The position numbers and the translations under genes are program-made. From Microbacterium sp. SD291 (GTDB taxonomy: Bacteria > Actinomycetota > Actinomycetes > Actinomycetales > Microbacteriaceae), in NCBI RefSeq assembly GCF_017355365.1, contig NZ_JADIJR010000013.1:33891-97890 (forward strand): a DNA stretch of 64,000 nt. The letters are read 5' to 3'. The notes beneath the pieces are model-generated. The model was not told the DNA's origin, did not search any database, and saw nothing but the letters and a program-made list of their open reading frames with translations. Shown here piece after piece: positions 14,780 to 22,917 of the stretch (its first letter is position 1; each line of letters starts with the position of its first letter).

Positions 14780-16285
14780 GTGACCGACACCACCGTGACC
14801 GACAGCACCGCGACCAGCGCGCGCCCGATCTCCGAGGTGGCCGCTGCGGCCGCGGGCGCGGCGCGTGCGTTCGCCCGCACGAGCCCCCGCGATCGCGGTG
14901 CGGCGCTCGTCGCCGTCGCCGACGCGCTGGATGCCGCGGCCGGCGACCTCATCGCGATCGCGATGCGCGAGACCGGCCTCGCCGAGGCGCGGCTCACCGG
15001 AGAGCTGCGGCGCACGTCGTGGCAGCTCCGGCTCTTCGCCGACACGATCGTCGACGGCGCCTACCTCGACGTGCGCATCGACGACGCCGACCCCGAGTAC
15101 GTGATCGGCCCGCGGCCGGACCTCCGCCGGATGCTGGAGCCGGTGGGGCCGGTGCTGAACTTCGCGGCATCCAACTTCCCGTTCGCCTTCTCCGTGGCCG
15201 GCGGCGATTCCGCCGCCGCGCTCGCCGCCGGCTGCCCGCTCGTGGTCAAGGCGCACTCGGGGCACCTCGAGCTCTCCCGCCGGACGGCGTCGGTCGTGGC
15301 GTCCGCGCTGCGCGAGGCGGGGATGCCGGAGGGCGTGTTCCAGCTCATCGAGGGCCAGGAGAACGGCGTCGAGCTGCTGAAGGACGAGCGCATCCGCGCC
15401 GCCGCGTTCACCGGCTCCACGCATGTCGGCCGGCTGCTCGCCGACATCGCGGCATCCCGCCCGGTGCCGATCCCCTTCTACGGCGAGCTCGGCAGCGTGA
15501 ACCCGGTCTACGCGACCTATGCGGATGACGCGCTGCTCAGCGCCTTCGTCGCTTCGGTCTCGGGCTCGGCAGGGCAGCTGTGCACCAAGCCAGGGTTCCT
15601 GTTCGTGCCCGAGGGTGCGGAACTCGACGCCGTGACCGCGGCCGCGACCGGGGTCGGCGAGCACCGCCTGCTGAACCCGGGCATCGGCCGGGCGTTCACT
15701 CAGCGCCGTGCCGACGTGCTCGGTGCCGACGGCGTCACGGTGCTCAGCGAGGGCGAGGTGCGGGCGGATGACGAGGGGCAGACGTACGCGACCCCGACCG
15801 TCGTGACGGTCGATGTCGACGCGCTTCTCGCCAACCGCGAGGCGCTGCTGGAGGAGTCGTTCGGGCCGCTCTCCGTGATCGTGCGCTACCGCGATGCCGC
15901 CGGGCTGCCGGCCCTGCACGAGGAGCTGTTCCCCGGCAACCTGACCTCCACCGTGCATGCGCGCGCGGAGGAGCTGGCCGACGGGTCGCTCCGCGACCTC
16001 GTCGACAGCCTCGCCGAGACGAGCGGCCGGGTGCTCTTCGGCGGCTGGCCCACCGGGGTCTCGGTGACGCCGGCGATGCAGCATGGCGGGCCGTACCCGG
16101 CCACCACGAGCGATGCCACGAGCGTCGGTACCGCGTCGATCACGCGATTCCTGCGCGGAGTCTCCTACCAGGGGGCACCGCAGGACCTGCTGCCCGCGCC
16201 GCTGCGCGATGAGAATCCGTGGAGGGTGCCGCAGCGGCGAAGCGCCGCGGGGCAGTCGACGACCTGGGGCGCGTTCGCGCGCTGA
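14780..16285 (+). CDS. Aldehyde dehydrogenase, candidate alpha-ketoglutaric semialdehyde dehydrogenase
   Basis: A 501-residue NAD(P)-dependent dehydrogenase. The GTG at 14780 is chosen because GGAGGA precedes it by three bases and the frame upstream is antisense-like. The catalytic Cys268 lies in SAGQLCTKPG and the general-base Glu in YGELGSVNP; GPVLNFAASNFPFAFS and FGGWPTGVSVTPAMQHGGPYP match the semialdehyde dehydrogenase subgroup used in pentose, glucarate and hydroxyproline degradation. It would oxidise the product of the deaminase to alpha-ketoglutarate. It converges on the amidohydrolase with 43 bases between stops. Confidence 0.87.
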   Translation: MTDTTVTDSTATSARPISEVAAAAAGAARAFARTSPRDRGAALVAVADALDAAAGDLIAIAMRETGLAEARLTGELRRTSWQLRLFADTIVDGAYLDVRIDDADPEYVIGPRPDLRRMLEPVGPVLNFAASNFPFAFSVAGGDSAAALAAGCPLVVKAHSGHLELSRRTASVVASALREAGMPEGVFQLIEGQENGVELLKDERIRAAAFTGSTHVGRLLADIAASRPVPIPFYGELGSVNPVYATYADDALLSAFVASVSGSAGQLCTKPGFLFVPEGAELDAVTAAATGVGEHRLLNPGIGRAFTQRRADVLGADGVTVLSEGEVRADDEGQTYATPTVVTVDVDALLANREALLEESFGPLSVIVRYRDAAGLPALHEELFPGNLTSTVHARAEELADGSLRDLVDSLAETSGRVLFGGWPTGVSVTPAMQHGGPYPATTSDATSVGTASITRFLRGVSYQGAPQDLLPAPLRDENPWRVPQRRSAAGQSTTWGAFAR

Positions 16286-16328
16286 GGTCGTCCTGCCCGC
16301 GGTGGCGGCGCGGGGGAGTGCGCGGCGG

Positions 16329-17522
16329 TCAGCCCAGAACGCGGCCGCCGTGCACGACCATGCGTCGTGCGGAGGGATCCCACAGCACACGCGGATCGCT
16401 GATGGGATCGGCGCTGAGCAGCACGGCGTCGCCGTATGCGCCGGCCCCCAGGTGCCCGAGTGCGAGGTCGCCGATGAGCTCGCCATTGACCGCGGTCATC
16501 GAGTTCAGCGTCGCCGCGGCTCCTGATGCTTCGATCTGCAGGCGGATGCCGCACAGCTGGTCATCTTCGAGATCGCCCATCAGGTCGGTGCCGAAGCCGA
16601 CCCGGACGCCGGCCTCGTGGGCGAGGCGCACAGCGTCCTGGCCCTTCGAGAGCACCTCGGAGTTCTTCGCGAGCGATGTCGCGTTGAGCCCGATCTGCGC
16701 GCCGCGGCGATCCATGGCGTCGTAGGCGGCGAGAGTGGGAACGAGGAAGGCGCCCAGTTCGGCCATGCGCCCGGCAGTGGCGCGGTCGATCAGGTTGCCG
16801 TGCTCGATCGAGCGGATGCCGTTCTCGATCGCGTGGCGCACTGCTTCGACCGAGTATGCGTGGGCGGCGACGTAGCTGCCGCGGCGCTGCGCCTCGTCGA
16901 CGACCGCGCACAGCTCTTCGGATGAGTACTGGGGGTTGCGGATGGGATCGGTGAGTGAGAACACTCCGCCGGATGCCATGACCTTGATGGCGTGCGCGCC
17001 GGTGCGAAAACGATCGCGCACGGCCAGCCGCAGTGCGTCGACGCCGTCGGCGATTTCGCACATGTGGCCGTGCGCGAAGCAGACGTCGACATGCGCGGCG
17101 CGGGGGTCGCCGTGTCCGCCGGTCTGGCTGAGCGCGGGGCCGGTGAAGTGGTAGCGCGGCGAGGGGAACAGGTCTGCGTCGATCGCGCGAGCCAGTCCGA
17201 TGTCGCCGCCGGCGACGTCGCGCACGGTGGTGAAGCCGCGGTGCAGTGCGGCCGTGAGTCGCTTCGCGCCGTTGATGGCGGCAAAGCTGAGCGGACCCCG
17301 CTCGTTCTCGAAGCCGTCCATGCTCGTCGCGTAGGCGTGGAAGTGCGCGTCGATCAGGCCCGGGATCAGCCAGCCGCCGGTGCCGTCGACTTCTTCGGAT
17401 TCCGCCGCCAGGGCCGTATCATCGTCGACGACCACGCCGTCGACGATTCGCACATCGCGCGGGCTGAAGCCCGAACCGTCCCATACCTGGGCGCCGGTGA
17501 TCGTGAGCGATCCGGTCTTCAT
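16329..17522 (-). CDS. Metal-dependent amidohydrolase (imidazolonepropionase/prolidase-like)
   Basis: A 397-residue amidohydrolase-superfamily hydrolase. GLIDAHFHAY carries the H-x-H metal pair, VMASGGVFS the region of the bridging Lys, VAAHAYSVEAV and SIEHGNLID the two further His, and FGTDLMG the catalytic Asp. The ATG at 17522 has GAGGGGAA ahead; an upstream start at 17564 would encode 14 residues across a tandem duplication and is not favoured. The leftward operon it ends (reductase, racemase-family enzyme, amidohydrolase) suggests it frees imino acids from peptides or amides, in the manner of Xaa-Pro or Xaa-Hyp hydrolases; substrate unproven. Confidence 0.75.
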   Translation of the reverse strand: MKTGSLTITGAQVWDGSGFSPRDVRIVDGVVVDDDTALAAESEEVDGTGGWLIPGLIDAHFHAYATSMDGFENERGPLSFAAINGAKRLTAALHRGFTTVRDVAGGDIGLARAIDADLFPSPRYHFTGPALSQTGGHGDPRAAHVDVCFAHGHMCEIADGVDALRLAVRDRFRTGAHAIKVMASGGVFSLTDPIRNPQYSSEELCAVVDEAQRRGSYVAAHAYSVEAVRHAIENGIRSIEHGNLIDRATAGRMAELGAFLVPTLAAYDAMDRRGAQIGLNATSLAKNSEVLSKGQDAVRLAHEAGVRVGFGTDLMGDLEDDQLCGIRLQIEASGAAATLNSMTAVNGELIGDLALGHLGAGAYGDAVLLSADPISDPRVLWDPSARRMVVHGGRVLG

Positions 17523-17532
17523 CGCATTCCCC

Positions 17533-17564
17533 TCGTCTGGTGAGTCAATCGTCTGGTGAGTCAA
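17533..17564. repeat. Exact 16-bp tandem duplication
   Basis: The unit TCGTCTGGTGAGTCAA occurs twice head to tail in the gap between the amidohydrolase start and the end of the racemase-family gene. It looks like a slipped-strand duplication; it encodes the optional N-terminal extension of the amidohydrolase if that start is used. Confidence 0.9.
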
Positions 17565-17569
17565 TGGTG

Positions 17570-18553
17570 TCAGCGCAGGCTGAACCCGCGGGTCAGCGGG
17601 TCGTCGTGGTCGAGCTCGAACGTGGACGACCCGGTGCGGTAGGCCATGCCGCGCACCTCCGGGATGACGCCGGCCGCAGTGCGTTCGGCGATCCGGGCCA
17701 GGAATCGGGTGCCGATGATCGAGTCGTGGGTGAGCTCCTCGCCGTCAGCGAGCTGACCGGATGCCGCGAGCATCGCGACGCGTGCGGCCGTGCCGGAGCC
17801 GCACGGGCTGCGGTCGACCTCGCCGTCGGCGAACACCGTGACGTTCCGCTGCCAGGGGCCGCGGTCCGTGCGGCCGAGGTCGTCGAACAGGATGGTGCCG
17901 TACACGCCGGAGAGCCGCGCGTCGGCGAGCTGCGCTGCCGGGTGCTGGTCGAGCGCCCACTTGATCTCCCGGCCGATCGCGATGAGGTCGGCGGTGTGCG
18001 CGGGCGCCACCTCGAGGCCGAGCGCGCCGGCTGGCAGGGTCGCGTAGACGGCGCCGCCGAAGACCAGGTCGACGTCGACATCGCCGCGGGTGGTGTGCAG
18101 GCGGATGCCGCGCTCGAGCACGCGCGACTCGACGCTGCGGAACACGATCTCCTCGATCCGGCCGCCGCTCTGGTGCACGCGGGCCTGCACTCGGCCGCTC
18201 GGCACGTCGATCGTGACCACCGTTTCGCCGTCGGGGTCGGAAGGCACTCTTCCGGTGCGCACGGCCCAGGCGCCGAGGGCGATCGTGCCGTGGCCGCAGG
18301 CCGTGGAGAAGCCGTCCTTGTGCCAGAACAGCACACCGAGGTCGGCACCGTCGTCGTCGGGCGGGGTGATGAAGCCGCCGTACATGTCGTCGTGGCCGCG
18401 GGGTTCGAGGCACAGGAACCGGCGGATCTCGTCGGCCTCCCCGGTCATCGCGTGCACGCGGCGTGCCGCGACGGTCGGACCGGTCGTCGGCACGCCCTCG
18501 ACGATGCGGAACGGCTCGCCGGCCGTGTGCCAGTCCTCGACGGTCCAGTGCAT
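17570..18553 (-). CDS. Second proline racemase-family enzyme (hydroxyproline epimerase or dehydratase)
   Basis: A 327-residue paralogue of the 13768 epimerase. Cys86 (STACGHGTI) and Cys251 (SPCGSGTAA) occupy both catalytic positions, which favours racemase or epimerase chemistry; dehydratases for trans-3-hydroxyproline usually replace the second Cys with Thr. However, it is immediately downstream of a pyrroline-2-carboxylate-reductase-type gene, the usual partner of a 3-hydroxyproline dehydratase, so substrate and reaction are left open. AAGGAG precedes the ATG. About 65 bases downstream of it the amidohydrolase begins, in the same direction. Confidence 0.82.
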   Translation of the reverse strand: MHWTVEDWHTAGEPFRIVEGVPTTGPTVAARRVHAMTGEADEIRRFLCLEPRGHDDMYGGFITPPDDDGADLGVLFWHKDGFSTACGHGTIALGAWAVRTGRVPSDPDGETVVTIDVPSGRVQARVHQSGGRIEEIVFRSVESRVLERGIRLHTTRGDVDVDLVFGGAVYATLPAGALGLEVAPAHTADLIAIGREIKWALDQHPAAQLADARLSGVYGTILFDDLGRTDRGPWQRNVTVFADGEVDRSPCGSGTAARVAMLAASGQLADGEELTHDSIIGTRFLARIAERTAAGVIPEVRGMAYRTGSSTFELDHDDPLTRGFSLR

Positions 18554-18570
18554 TGTGCTCCTTGGTGGTC

Positions 18571-18650
18571 CTCTGCGGTTCAGTGGCTCTGCGGTTCAGT
18601 GGCTCTGCGGTTCAGCGGCTCTGCGGATCAGCGGCTCTGCGGATCAGACG
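18571..18650. repeat. Five-unit 16-bp intergenic tandem repeat
   Basis: Five successive copies of CTCTGCGGTTCAGTGG with T/A and T/C changes (three with GGTT, two with GGAT) fill the space between the racemase-family gene and the reductase gene and overlap the reductase stop codon (18644-18646). The graded substitutions show stepwise expansion. No spacers are present, so it is not a CRISPR. Confidence 0.95.
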
Positions 18651-19573
18651 GCGAGGCGCGCGACGGCGAGGTCCTGCCACCCCATGCCGCACGTCTTCAC
18701 GATGCGAGGGCGATCGGTCGCCGGGGCCACGGCGCCGGTGAACAGCTCGTGCATGGTGATGAGATCGGCGGGCGACAGCATCCCGGCGGCGATCGCGCCG
18801 ATGACGTCTCCCGCCTCGGTGCGGGCCACGCGTCTGCTCTCGACGACGACCTGCGAGCGGCCGAGGAGGGCGGGGTCGAGTTCGGTGCGGTCGGGTTCGT
18901 GGGAGCCGATCGCGATGATCGTCGCGTCGTCGCGGACGAGGGCGGCCGGGAACAGGGGAGTGGATGCCGTCGTGGCGCACACGATGAGGTCGGCGCTGCG
19001 GACGTCGGCTGCGGTGCCGACGGCGAGGTCGGCGTCGGGCGCGAACGCCCGAGCGGCTTCGACGGCGGCGCGTGCCCTGGTGTCGTCCCGGCCGATCATG
19101 CGCACGGTGCGCAACGGGCGGATGGCGGCGATGGCCTCGACATGGCGCACGGCCTGCGGTCCGCTGCCGAAGATCACCAGGTCGCCGGCATCCGGTCGGG
19201 CGAGAGGATCGGCAGCGGCGGCGGAGACGGCAGGGGTGCGCAGGCTGGTCAGCGCGGTGCCGTCGATCAGCGCCGTGGGGGTGAGGGTGTCGCCGTCGAG
19301 GAGGACGTAGACGGCCTGGATGCGCTCCAGGCCGCGGGCGGGGTTACCCGGCGCGACGCTCGCGAGCTTCTGGCCGACCGCGCCGCCGACGGCTGCGGGC
19401 ATCAGCAGGAGCTGGCCGCCGGGAACGTCTTCGATCGTGCGCGGCAGGTCGTACTCCGGGTCGAAGCCGCTTCGAAGGGTCTCCTGGATCGCGGCGATCG
19501 CGGCTGCCATGCTGACCCGCTCGGAGAGTTCGCGGGCGGGGACCAGGGTGAGAGCGGCAATGACGTCGACCAT
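18644..19573 (-). CDS. Ornithine cyclodeaminase/mu-crystallin family, candidate delta-1-pyrroline-2-carboxylate reductase
   Basis: A 309-residue NAD(P)-dependent enzyme. LVIFGSGPQAVRHVEAIAAI (about residue 130) is the nucleotide-binding loop, and ADLIVCATTASTPLFP and IAIGSHEPDRTELDP follow in family order. In hydroxyproline-using bacteria this family reduces pyrroline-2-carboxylate, formed from trans-3-hydroxy-L-proline or D-proline, to L-proline. It is the first gene of the leftward operon. A CCCCC-N6-GGGGG inverted repeat lies directly at its start codon (19575-19590). Alanine dehydrogenase or ornithine cyclodeaminase activity cannot be excluded. Confidence 0.78.
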   Translation of the reverse strand: MVDVIAALTLVPARELSERVSMAAAIAAIQETLRSGFDPEYDLPRTIEDVPGGQLLLMPAAVGGAVGQKLASVAPGNPARGLERIQAVYVLLDGDTLTPTALIDGTALTSLRTPAVSAAAADPLARPDAGDLVIFGSGPQAVRHVEAIAAIRPLRTVRMIGRDDTRARAAVEAARAFAPDADLAVGTAADVRSADLIVCATTASTPLFPAALVRDDATIIAIGSHEPDRTELDPALLGRSQVVVESRRVARTEAGDVIGAIAAGMLSPADLITMHELFTGAVAPATDRPRIVKTCGMGWQDLAVARLAV

Positions 19574-19619
19574 GCCCCCATGCTAGGGGGTGGTGTGTGA
19601 TATGGCACTGGGCTGTGGT

Positions 19620-21524
19620 CTACGTGTGGCCTGCGGATCCGCGGATTCGCGCAGCAGGCCTCGGGTGACGTAAGCTTGTCCGCGGTGACGTGTCCGAGCG
19701 GCCGAAGGTGCAACTCTCGAAAAGTTGTGTAGGGTAACCCCCTACCGTGGGTTCAAATCCCACCGTCACCGCCAAGTTGTACACGTTGGAACCCCCGGTA
19801 AACGAAAGTTTGCCGGGGGTTTTGCTTTCCCGGTTTCCGGCTGCTGGTTGGGCTGAAGGGCGGCTTGTCGCGCCACTTCGCGCCGTGTGTCGCCCGTTCG
19901 CGGCAAGGACGGCTGGATGGGCCAGTTCAGCCACTGCCGCCACGGGTGGGGCGTATTCGGCCTCGAGCACAATCTCTCGTTCTTGCGGATCATCAGGCTC
20001 ATCGATGATGTCGATGCGGATGCTCGTGAACACCGCCTGGTTGAGGAGGCGCTTGGTGTGCTCGGAGACCGTGCTGTAGAGGTCGCCGGCTTTGCTCATG
20101 AGGCCTATGACCGTGTCGACGTGTTCGCGCATGAGCAACGTGTCGGTTTCGGAGGCGCGGATGATCCGTTCCGCTGCGGCAATCTCGGCGGAAACCTGAT
20201 CTTGTCGTGGTCTGATGTCTTCGGCAGCGATGACACCGTCAAGGTAAGCATCGATGAGCCGCTGCTTCTTCGTCTGGAGGGCGCGCAGGCGCTTGCGCTG
20301 TGTCCCGGCGAGCTTCTCGGCCTCGGTGCTCTCGGTATCAAGGATGCTGTGCGCAGTAGCGCGTGCGACGGTTGTCTCTTCAGGGGTGAATTGCACACGG
20401 GTGTCCCATTCGCGTTGCATGGCGTGCTCGACGTCTTCGACAGGGACGTAAGGCAGGTCGCAGGTGGTGCGGCCGGTGTGCCTGCCGAGGCAGAAGAAGT
20501 AGCTGTAGACGCCGCCACGACCTCGGGAGTGTCCGTAGCCCATGCGTCCGCTGCAACGGTTGCAGAGCAGCCGCCCTTTGAGGGGGTGGTCGTGCTTCCA
20601 TGCCCGGTCTCCGGCCAGGCGTCGGCCAGAGAGTAGCGACTGGACCTGATACCAGGTGTCATCGTCGATGAGTGCTTCGTGAGCGCCGTCGTAGACCACG
20701 CCGTGGTAGATGATCTTCCCGATGTAATACGGGTTCTTCAGGAGGCGATGCACCTGAGAATTGCTCAGCGCCTTGCCTTCGTACTTCCTCGTTTTCCGGC
20801 TTTTCAATCCCCGCTCGGCGAGGAGGTCGGTCAGGGTCGTGATGCTGACATCGCCAGTGGCGTAGGTGCGATATGCCCAAGTGATGTGCTCGGCACGCTC
20901 CGGATCGAGCATGATGCCTTTGATCTCGACGCCTTCGGTACGGGCGAGGGTGTTGAGATAGCCGATCGGTGCGACACCATGGGTGCCGCCGCCCCTGGCT
21001 TTCTGTTCCATTCCCTTCATGGCCTCGGTGGCGACGTTCGAGGAGTAGTACTCATTCATCGCTGCCGTTACGGTGCGCTGGAATCGGCCTGCCGTGGTGT
21101 CGTCAAAGCGCTCGGTGACGGACTCCAGTTTCGCGCCCGTCTGCTTGATAGCAAGAAAAAGCGCCGCATCGTCAGCGGTGTTGCGTGCCAGGCGGTCGAG
21201 CTTGTGCACGATCACGTACCCGACCTGGTGCACCTTGATGTACTCGAGGAGTGCCTGGAGTCCTGGGCGGTCGGTCGTGCGGGCGGACTCGCCTGCGTCG
21301 ATGAACTGCTCAACGACCTCGGCGCCGAGGTCGTGCGCGTGACGGGTGCAGTACTCGCGCTGGGCAGGCAATGAGTACCCTTCCGGTTCGCCGTTCTTCC
21401 GTGCCTGACGAGAGGTCGACACACGCGCGTAGATCACGGCGCGCTTCATCCGAGCCGTTCTCACTTCCGTCACCTCGTCGGTAGACGGGAGTCCGATCGC
21501 CTGGGCAACAAGTTGATTTTTCAT
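19620..21524 (-). CDS. Large serine recombinase (site-specific integrase)
   Basis: A 634-residue recombinase. The catalytic domain has AVIYARVSTSRQ (Ser36 nucleophile), and IDAGESARTTDRPGL and HKLDRLARN supply the Arg residues. A recombinase domain follows (about 195-300, with NPYYIGKIIYHG), then a zinc ribbon starting LLCNRCSGRMGYGH with distal Cys in FFCLGRH and TTC, and a coiled coil. The start has AAGGAGGG eight bases upstream. The last ~50 residues are encoded by the opposite strand of tRNA-Ser and flanking host DNA: NLAVTVGFEPTVG is antisense tRNA. The C-terminus therefore depends on the integration site. Confidence 0.92.
   Translation of the reverse strand: MKNQLVAQAIGLPSTDEVTEVRTARMKRAVIYARVSTSRQARKNGEPEGYSLPAQREYCTRHAHDLGAEVVEQFIDAGESARTTDRPGLQALLEYIKVHQVGYVIVHKLDRLARNTADDAALFLAIKQTGAKLESVTERFDDTTAGRFQRTVTAAMNEYYSSNVATEAMKGMEQKARGGGTHGVAPIGYLNTLARTEGVEIKGIMLDPERAEHITWAYRTYATGDVSITTLTDLLAERGLKSRKTRKYEGKALSNSQVHRLLKNPYYIGKIIYHGVVYDGAHEALIDDDTWYQVQSLLSGRRLAGDRAWKHDHPLKGRLLCNRCSGRMGYGHSRGRGGVYSYFFCLGRHTGRTTCDLPYVPVEDVEHAMQREWDTRVQFTPEETTVARATAHSILDTESTEAEKLAGTQRKRLRALQTKKQRLIDAYLDGVIAAEDIRPRQDQVSAEIAAAERIIRASETDTLLMREHVDTVIGLMSKAGDLYSTVSEHTKRLLNQAVFTSIRIDIIDEPDDPQEREIVLEAEYAPPVAAVAELAHPAVLAANGRHTARSGATSRPSAQPAAGNRESKTPGKLSFTGGSNVYNLAVTVGFEPTVGGYPTQLFESCTFGRSDTSPRTSLRHPRPAARIRGSAGHT
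19684..19774 (+). tRNA. tRNA-Ser(CGA)
   Basis: The acceptor stem GGTGACG pairs with CGTCACC (19764-19770), followed by discriminator G and an encoded CCA. The anticodon stem CAACT/AGTTG encloses the loop CTCGAAA, giving anticodon CGA at 19718-19720 for UCG codons. A long variable arm and the T-arm GTGGGTTCAAATCCCAC are class II features. It is the attachment site of the element to its right. Confidence 0.97.
19790..19821 (+). terminator. Rho-independent terminator of the tRNA-Ser gene
   Basis: A 14-bp stem (AACCCCCGGTAAAC with GTTTGCCGGGGGTT, one G-U pair) closed by a GAAA tetraloop and followed by TTGC starts 16 bases after the CCA. It also lies within the reading frame of the recombinase on the other strand, near its C-terminus. 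Confidence 0.85.
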
Positions 21525-21660
21525 AAGGGATGCCCTCCTTTCTGCCTGATGGAGGGAGGTTTTCCGAGGTTCCCTCTCGAGGTGGCCCTCGGACGATAGC
21601 TCCGAATGCGAAACGAGTCAATGTACGAGTCGCTCCTGAGGCAAAAACTACAACAGTGGA

Positions 21661-21816
21661 CATTTGTTCGAATGGCCAACGTTAAGTGGACCACCAAAGA
21701 GTGACTCGCTCACCAGGTACCTGACCGGCCTCGAGGCACGCGAAGAAACTGCGCGAATGCGCAGTGAGTCCCGTCCTGTTTCGGCCAGATCCCATTTGTC
21801 TAGGACGAATGGCCAA
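21661..21816. repeat. Pair of imperfect direct repeats (CATTTGT...CGAATGGCCAA) in a 373-bp gene-free stretch
   Basis: The gene-free interval 21525-21897 separates the divergent recombinase and secreted-protein genes. CATTTGT followed by CGAATGGCCAA occurs at 21661-21679 and again at 21793-21816 with a longer spacer. Such repeats could bind the recombinase or a regulator. Apart from the recombinase ribosome site and a GAAAGGGG before 21898, nothing else is evident there. Confidence 0.55.
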
Positions 21817-21958
21817 TCGTCTGTCCACTGAAGTACCTACAGACGATGGAGATATCCCTCGATACGTTGAAGGCTCATTCATCTGAAAGGGGTAAGGATG
21901 GTCCAGCAGACGACGACCCGCACTCACGGTCGCCTCACTTATTGCAACAACCGTACTT

Positions 21959-22909
21959 GTGGCATCCGGGGGAGTCGCGGCATCGGCAGACGACACCGTG
22001 ACCAGTCCGATCGAGGCCCTCGAGACCGTAATGTCCCTGTCGAGTAGCGAATCAACGGCGGTTCTCGACGAGGTGGCAAATGTGTCGACGGACGAGAGCG
22101 GTAGCGCAGCCATCGAGGCTGAGGTCAACGACGTCGAAGTAATCATCCCGACGAGCGCATCCGACCCGATCTCGCTGACGTTCGCAACCGGTAGCGCCTT
22201 CGCGGTCGACCTTCCAGCTGGCGAGCAGTCAGCAGACGCCAGTGCCCTTGAGCCCGGTGTGGTGGCATTCGATGCGGGCACGTTCACAACGATCCCGGTG
22301 GTCAAAGACGATGGCTCGGTTCAGATCGCAACGGTCCTCGATGGCCCAGAGTCCCCGACTGCGTATGAGTACGGCATCACCATTGCAGGTGGCGGCAGCC
22401 TCTCGTTGACGGATGAGGGCGTCGTCCTCGTCACTGGGGCCGACGGGAAACTCACGGGTGCAGTCGCTCCGGCCTGGGCGCTCGATGCGGACGGTCGCAA
22501 TGTCCCCACTCGCTACGAAGTTCAGGGCGACACGCTCGTTCAGATCGTCGACCACACTGAGGGGAGCTTCTCGTACCCGATCGTGGCTGATCCGTGGATG
22601 GGCGGTAACCTGTTCGATCGAATGAATACGGGCTCGTGGAACAGCCAGCCCCGATACTCGCTCTTCCGTAGCACCTGGGGTGCGGTCGTCAGCGGCTACG
22701 CGACCGCGACGCCGATCTTCCTCTCTGCGGGGTGGTCGGAGGCCGTGTCGCGTTGGCCCGTCCTGACGAGCAAGGAGACGCTGCACCAGCAGTACGACTG
22801 CCACGCGTTCTATGCAATCCTTAAGCCTGACTCCTGGAACCTGGAGAAGGCTCGTTCAAACAATTCCGGTTGGGGCTCCACGATCGCCTCACACTGGTGC
22901 AACTGGTGA
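21959..22909 (+). CDS. DUF2599-like secreted protein with out-of-frame start
   Basis: The frame reads through a signal-peptide-like segment (ALTVASLIATTVLVASGGVAASADD, ending in an AxA-type site) into an acidic Ser/Thr/Ala-rich region and a C-terminal domain LHQQYDCHAF...WNLEKAR...ASHWCNW with two Cys, resembling DUF2599 of actinobacterial exported proteins. No ATG opens this frame: the only well-placed start, ATG 21898 behind GAAAGGGG, is in another frame, so a one-base shift near codon 2-8 is apparent. The GTG at 21959 would remove most of the signal peptide. It is probably an inactivated gene or a sequence error. It forms a unit with the next gene. Confidence 0.6.
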   Translation: MASGGVAASADDTVTSPIEALETVMSLSSSESTAVLDEVANVSTDESGSAAIEAEVNDVEVIIPTSASDPISLTFATGSAFAVDLPAGEQSADASALEPGVVAFDAGTFTTIPVVKDDGSVQIATVLDGPESPTAYEYGITIAGGGSLSLTDEGVVLVTGADGKLTGAVAPAWALDADGRNVPTRYEVQGDTLVQIVDHTEGSFSYPIVADPWMGGNLFDRMNTGSWNSQPRYSLFRSTWGAVVSGYATATPIFLSAGWSEAVSRWPVLTSKETLHQQYDCHAFYAILKPDSWNLEKARSNNSGWGSTIASHWCNW

Positions 22910-22917
22910 GGTGAATC

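Noticed and set aside
16329..17564. Upstream start of the amidohydrolase at 17564
   Set aside because: The added residues come from a 16-bp duplication and no ribosome site precedes that codon, whereas 17522 has GAGGGGAA.
18571..18650. CRISPR-like array
   Set aside because: The 16-bp units are directly adjacent with no spacers and no cas genes are present anywhere in the window.
19620..21524. Serine recombinase as an IS607-type transposase
   Set aside because: It is a large recombinase with a zinc ribbon and coiled coil placed exactly at a tRNA 3' end, as expected for an integrase; no TnpB gene is present.
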